Below are positions 59,854 through 64,000 of a stretch of DNA of 64,000 nucleotides, piece by piece (the stretch's first letter is position 1; each line of letters starts with the position of its first letter). Made by a program: the position numbers and the translations under genes. The notes under the pieces are model-generated. The model was not told the DNA's origin and ran no database searches. It saw only the letters and a list, made by a program, of their open reading frames with translations. Source of the DNA: Tenacibaculum sp. 190130A14a (lineage in GTDB: Bacteria; Bacteroidota; Bacteroidia; Flavobacteriales; Flavobacteriaceae). Where the stretch lies: positions 2,852,001 through 2,916,000 of the forward strand of contig NZ_OZ040189.1 of assembly GCF_964048965.1 (NCBI RefSeq). Reading direction: 5' to 3'.

Positions 59854-62760
59854 TTACTGATTATAAGGAAGTTTAATAATTACTTTAGTTCCTTCATTTA
59901 CCTCTACATACTCTACTCCAATATCTGTTTTGTAATACTTTTGTAGCATCGACAACCTTTCTTTAATTGCTTTTGTTGAAAATGACTCTCTCGATATATT
60001 ACTTTTTTCTTTTATTTTTTTCGATGCTTCAACACCAACTCCATTGTCGTACACAACACATATTAATGTTTTCTTTTCCTTATAAAACTCTAACACCACT
60101 TTTTTATCGTTTCCTTTTTTATGTAATAAACCATGTTTAATCGCATTTTCTACATATGGCTGAATTATCATAGTAGGAATTTGTATTGTTCCTATCTCTT
60201 TCTTTCCTAATATTTCATATGAAAATTCATTTCTAAATCTCAATTTTTCTAATTCAAGATACTTTTCCAACAATCTAATTTCATCTTCAAACGATACAAA
60301 GCTTTTTCTACTCATATTCAAGTTTTCTCGAATAAGAAGAGAAAACTTTGTTAAGTAATCATATGCTTCTAACTTATCTCCTTTCAACACTAAATTCTGG
60401 ATAGAATTTAAAGCATTAAACGTAAAATGTGGATTCATTTGCGCTTGCAAACTTTCTAATCTTGAAGATACGAGTTGTTTTTGCATACGTTCCTTTTCCA
60501 ATACTTCTTCTTGTTTTCTCTCTAAATCTTTTAATCGAACATTGAATCTATACCAGATTAAAAAAAACAAAACTGTTATAAGGCTTAGCAGAAACCACCA
60601 TTTTTTATAAAAAGGCAATTGAACCTCTAACTGAACGCTAATTGTACTACCTTCTTTATTTCCAGCATAGCCTAAAGCCTTTAATTCAAATCTATATTTC
60701 CCTGCCGACAAGTCATTAAAAGTGATTTGATCCACACCCTTATCTAATATATCCCATTTTGATTTCTTACCTTCTTTGACTAATCGATATGCACACTGAA
60801 CATTTTCTTCCGATAAAAAACCATTCACATGAAGTTTAAACTGTATTTTATTTTCATTGTATTTTAACTTATAGAAATCTTTTATCGCTACGTTTTTGTC
60901 ATCAACTAAAATATTTGAAAAATAATAATCCCTTACCTGAACATCTTTGAAACCTTTATCTTTATTTACTTCAAACACCCCTTTATTTGAACTAAAAAAA
61001 ACAGATGTATCAAATACAGCTATGTCGGAAATATTATAAGAATTAATTCCATCTCTTTTTGTTAGATTTTCCAGCTTGCCATTTTTTGTATTCAAAACTT
61101 GAATTCCTTTACTAGTAGCAATCCATAGATGATGTCCATCTGCTTTAATTACACTCGTTAAATTAGAGAGTAACCCATTTTTTTCTGTATAGTTTACATG
61201 TACCTTTTCATTTTTAATCCCAATTATACCATCTTTAAAAGTAGATGTCCAAATAGTTCCATCATTAGTTTCTTCAATGTCAAGTGCAAATATTGGTTTG
61301 TTATTGTGTAGAATAGGAGTGCCCTCAAATGCATTATTGTATACCTGAACTCCATCTACATATCCAACATATATCTTGTCGTTTGTTCGACTGTAATGAG
61401 TTGAATACGATCTCTTTCCACGAATTCTTGTCTTTTCTTCTCCCTCGTCAATTGTATTAATCGATGCATATGCAAAAGCCGCAAAAACTATTTTCTTTTC
61501 ATTGTATAAAGAAAAATCCTTTGCATTTCCAAAACGAGAAAGTCTCTTATATTCTAAGGTATTTAAATCTAAAAGGATAGAATTCGAAGAAAAACTAACC
61601 AGAGCAGTATTCTTATCAATACCAATTATTGAAAATACTTTTTCACGAGACCCAACATCTATGTCAACTTTCTCTTTTGAGCGCGTGTTTAAAAGTGTTA
61701 AGTAACCATTGGTAGAGCCAAACAAAACACTATGATCTCCTACCTTACTCATTGCACTGATATTTTGAGTAATGTCAGTACTTTCATATTTATTTAAGTA
61801 AATATTCGGTATTATAAAAATTCCATCTCTTAAAGTAGAAAGCCAATAATTGTTATTGGAATCTTTAATAACTTTGGTTATTTGCTTATTCTTAAAATAA
61901 CTCTTAACATGACGTATTTTTCCATCTGAATACTTACAAACATATACCCCTTTATCCGTACAAAACCATAAAAAATCTTCTCTTATAAAAATCCGGATAG
62001 TGAAGTACTTTTGTAAATCTATTGGAAGCTCAACCTTTATTAATTGGTTATTTCTTTCTAAAACTAATTTTCCCTTCTCGTTTTTATTTATATAACCATT
62101 AAAGTCATAACTATAGTGGAATTGCGTTTCATCAAACCTAAAACTTCTCCAAGAAATCCCAGAGTATTTAATGGATTTTTTAAAGTTATTTCTTTCCTTA
62201 AAATCTCTACCATTAAAAGAATAATTAAGCCCTTTTTGACTTAGATAGAAGAGTGAATCATTTCGTTTATAAACTGAAGCTATAAAATTGTTTTTATTAA
62301 CAAATTGATACTCTTTGGTTGTCAAATCAACACTTAATATATACCAAAAATTAAATACAATTAAACGATTCTTGAATAACTTATAGTCTGCCAATTGTCC
62401 ATTAGCTTCTTTTTCTAAATCAATAAAAAGTTGAAGTTCATCATTTTCAACATAAAAAAATTGTCCTGTAATATTATTACACCAAACCCTTCCTTGTTTA
62501 TCTAGTTTTAAACCAAATACAGACAATGCTCTTTTTTCAGGATGGGTATAATTTTTGAATTCTTTTCCATCGTACCTAAAAAGACCTTTGTCAGCAGCAA
62601 GCCAAATATACCCTTTATCATCTTCCAAAACATCGTAAAATTCAATATCTGGCAACCCATCTTTCTCTGTCAAATGTTCAAAAACAGGATGCTGAGCAAA
62701 TACTATACTAGAAGAAAACAATAGAATATAAAATAAGTATAACGTAACTTTATTCATCAT
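59854..62760 (-). CDS. Two-component-regulator-propeller sensor kinase (LytS-type output)
   Basis: A 968-residue sensor. A signal peptide (MMNKVTLYLFYILLFSSSIV) precedes a periplasmic beta-propeller built of regulator-propeller repeats (DVLEDDKGYIWLAADKGLFR, about residues 42-61; DSNNNYWLSTLRDGIF) and a Y_Y_Y domain (GKYRFELKALGYAGN, about 693). One helix follows (WWFLLSLITVLFFLIWYRF), and then the cytoplasmic coiled coil and LytS-type kinase (AQMNPHFTFNALNSIQNLVL; QPYVENAIKHGLLHKKGN; YDNGVGVEASKKI). The kinase part belongs to the same family as kinases 1-3. It is smaller than hybrid two-component systems and lacks its own regulator domain. The S41 protease gene lies 49 bases upstream on the same strand. 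Confidence 0.9.
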   Translation of the reverse strand: MMNKVTLYLFYILLFSSSIVFAQHPVFEHLTEKDGLPDIEFYDVLEDDKGYIWLAADKGLFRYDGKEFKNYTHPEKRALSVFGLKLDKQGRVWCNNITGQFFYVENDELQLFIDLEKEANGQLADYKLFKNRLIVFNFWYILSVDLTTKEYQFVNKNNFIASVYKRNDSLFYLSQKGLNYSFNGRDFKERNNFKKSIKYSGISWRSFRFDETQFHYSYDFNGYINKNEKGKLVLERNNQLIKVELPIDLQKYFTIRIFIREDFLWFCTDKGVYVCKYSDGKIRHVKSYFKNKQITKVIKDSNNNYWLSTLRDGIFIIPNIYLNKYESTDITQNISAMSKVGDHSVLFGSTNGYLTLLNTRSKEKVDIDVGSREKVFSIIGIDKNTALVSFSSNSILLDLNTLEYKRLSRFGNAKDFSLYNEKKIVFAAFAYASINTIDEGEEKTRIRGKRSYSTHYSRTNDKIYVGYVDGVQVYNNAFEGTPILHNNKPIFALDIEETNDGTIWTSTFKDGIIGIKNEKVHVNYTEKNGLLSNLTSVIKADGHHLWIATSKGIQVLNTKNGKLENLTKRDGINSYNISDIAVFDTSVFFSSNKGVFEVNKDKGFKDVQVRDYYFSNILVDDKNVAIKDFYKLKYNENKIQFKLHVNGFLSEENVQCAYRLVKEGKKSKWDILDKGVDQITFNDLSAGKYRFELKALGYAGNKEGSTISVQLEVQLPFYKKWWFLLSLITVLFFLIWYRFNVRLKDLERKQEEVLEKERMQKQLVSSRLESLQAQMNPHFTFNALNSIQNLVLKGDKLEAYDYLTKFSLLIRENLNMSRKSFVSFEDEIRLLEKYLELEKLRFRNEFSYEILGKKEIGTIQIPTMIIQPYVENAIKHGLLHKKGNDKKVVLEFYKEKKTLICVVYDNGVGVEASKKIKEKSNISRESFSTKAIKERLSMLQKYYKTDIGVEYVEVNEGTKVIIKLPYNQ

Positions 62761-62809
62761 ACTCAAAACTACATTTTTAACTTGATACTTTAGTAAAAAA
62801 ATGAATGTA

Positions 62810-64000
62810 TTAGTTCTCTGTAATTTGAATAAGTAAATTATGTAATCTTTCATCTGAAGATACTGCTTCTATAGAAATATCAGGAGTAGTCTTTGCTTCC
62901 TCATTCGCACTTCCATCCGGATTGAGTCCCATTTCTCCTGTAAATCTAACTACGATACCGCTGTTAGGTAAAGTCAATAAAAGAGGATCTGTTCCAACCC
63001 CATCTCCATTAGTTCGTTCTCCTACTACTTTTCCAATTTTAGTAGTTTTAAAAAAGTGCGCTAAAGCCTCTGCACTTGAATACACTAAACCATCTACTAA
63101 TAGATAAATATTCCCTTGATACTTTTGAGTAGACTTAGGCGCTATTGACTGTTCTGTTGAATAGATTAAGTATTCATTTGTTTTAAGTTCTTGTGGTAAG
63201 TTTTCTAAATCTAAATCTTTGTAGTTATACTTTTTTTTAAAATAACTTGGCTTAAACTTTCGTATTCTTTCAGAGTTTTTAAATCCATAATTGACTGTAT
63301 AATTCAAGCTATCTTTTATTAAATAACTAACAATATGATCCATCCAATAAGTGGTATCTCCCCCTTCGTTTCCTTGAATATCAATTATTAAATTAGCATA
63401 GTTTTTTAGATCATTTTGAAAAAATGTTTTTAATCTTTTTGAATCTTCCGCTACTAAATCATAACTAAAAGATTTTATTCTAAGAATAGCAACATAATCT
63501 TCTTTCTTTAAGTCAATCATTAAATTTTGCGTTTCAATACCATCTAAATTTTTTTCTTGGCTCTCTGCTATTTTAGTATGCTTTACTTCTTGTAATTGTT
63601 CTTTTATTGAACTCCAATACTTAGTTTTAACAGTATCTGTTTTTTCAAGTTCTTCTACATAAGATTTATACATTCCATATTCTGCCAACGCTCCTTTATA
63701 ACCTTTGTAAAAATAATCGTAGATTATAGTTGGGTATGTATCGGTATGATCATTATTTAAATCACCTAATATTTCGTTGATAGCAATAAAGAATTCTTTA
63801 TCGTTCCTTGTTTCCGATATTCTCTTTAAATAATCATTTTTGTTTGCAAGCCAATCTACATTATTCAATCTTTTATTTATATAAAAATAAGGATAAGACT
63901 CTTTTAACTCTTTATACAAATACTCAAAATCGTATTTTTTTTCTTCCTCAGACAATTGTGAACTATTATTCTTTACACAACTCGTACCAATTACTGCAAC
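62810..64000 (-). CDS. S41-family C-terminal processing peptidase, lipoprotein (right edge)
   Basis: A peptidase of the S41 (tail-specific protease/TSP) family, cut by the right edge: the frame remains open to base 64000, giving at least 396 residues. Just inside the edge it reads AVIGTSCVKNN, a lipobox (GTSC), so the mature protein should be a lipoprotein beginning at that Cys. The catalytic region is YLLVDGLVYSSAEALAHFFK with the nucleophile Ser in YSSAE, followed by the general-base region KVVGERTNGDG. No PDZ domain is evident. It lies 49 bases upstream of the propeller kinase gene and may be co-transcribed with it. A processing role in generating the kinase ligand is conceivable. Confidence 0.85.
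   Translation of the reverse strand, partial: VAVIGTSCVKNNSSQLSEEEKKYDFEYLYKELKESYPYFYINKRLNNVDWLANKNDYLKRISETRNDKEFFIAINEILGDLNNDHTDTYPTIIYDYFYKGYKGALAEYGMYKSYVEELEKTDTVKTKYWSSIKEQLQEVKHTKIAESQEKNLDGIETQNLMIDLKKEDYVAILRIKSFSYDLVAEDSKRLKTFFQNDLKNYANLIIDIQGNEGGDTTYWMDHIVSYLIKDSLNYTVNYGFKNSERIRKFKPSYFKKKYNYKDLDLENLPQELKTNEYLIYSTEQSIAPKSTQKYQGNIYLLVDGLVYSSAEALAHFFKTTKIGKVVGERTNGDGVGTDPLLLTLPNSGIVVRFTGEMGLNPDGSANEEAKTTPDISIEAVSSDERLHNLLIQITEN

Noticed and set aside
1..64000. CRISPR arrays, rRNA or prophage.
   Set aside because: No regularly spaced repeats, rRNA signatures, integrase or phage structural genes were found.

Overview
The window is AT-rich DNA from a member of the Flavobacteriaceae (Bacteroidetes), probably marine. 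The evidence is the TAnnTTTG type of -7 promoter box upstream of several genes, weak ribosome-binding sites, frequent TTG starts, and families typical of that group: Bacteroidetes-type LepB, WbqC, DUF4834-YfhO, DUF6428, GH3 fused to a serine hydrolase, and AraC regulators fused to TPR or membrane domains. The genus is not determined. No rRNA, tRNA, CRISPR array or transposase was found.

Layout. 1-3185: end of lepB, a wbqC-like gene and three tandem Crp/Fnr-type regulators. 3186-7692 (minus): a polysaccharide operon (methyltransferase, two GT4 glycosyltransferases, flippase) whose leader contains an intrinsic terminator. 7959-16931: two AraC-type regulators, yfhO-DUF4834, an outer-membrane protein with a charged tail, a GNAT enzyme and rsmE. 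16932-17453: no protein gene, but two related small-RNA cassettes in tandem. 17454-25392: DUF4159 protein, BASS transporter, acyltransferase, GH3-serine hydrolase, exonuclease and PPK2. 25539-31901: flavodoxin, arginase family, an arsR operon, an AraC-GyrI regulator without an ATG start, NDH-2 and hypothetical genes.

32901-50076 is a block of fifteen co-directional genes of about 17 kb: YbjN-like, PspA, YqiJ-like OB-fold protein, flotillin, a giant DUF3686/AAA ATPase, DUF4178, a lipoprotein, DUF350, a membrane-fused aminopropyltransferase, a short AdoMet decarboxylase, a K+ channel, a GRDP-like protein, a Cys-tailed protein, an endonuclease V homologue and an RNase Z-like hydrolase. A divergent XRE/S24-like regulator precedes it. 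The likely theme is membrane-stress sensing and remodelling coupled to polyamine synthesis and ion flux, but the function of the whole is not established. The right end of the block abuts a duplicated fragment of yjbQ that flanks a small insertion.

51329-64000 (minus) holds secreted proteins of unknown function and a LytTR signalling island: four LytS-like kinases and a single LytTR response regulator, with an S41 protease lipoprotein upstream. All four intergenic gaps of 80 bases or more between 54539 and 59853 carry a pair of TTCCnAAT-like direct repeats spaced exactly 21 bases. That geometry is typical of LytTR operators, so the island looks like a self-contained, self-regulated regulon with two secreted-protein outputs.

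The strongest leads are the LytTR island with its operators, the tandem small RNAs, and the PspA-flotillin-AAA-polyamine-channel block.
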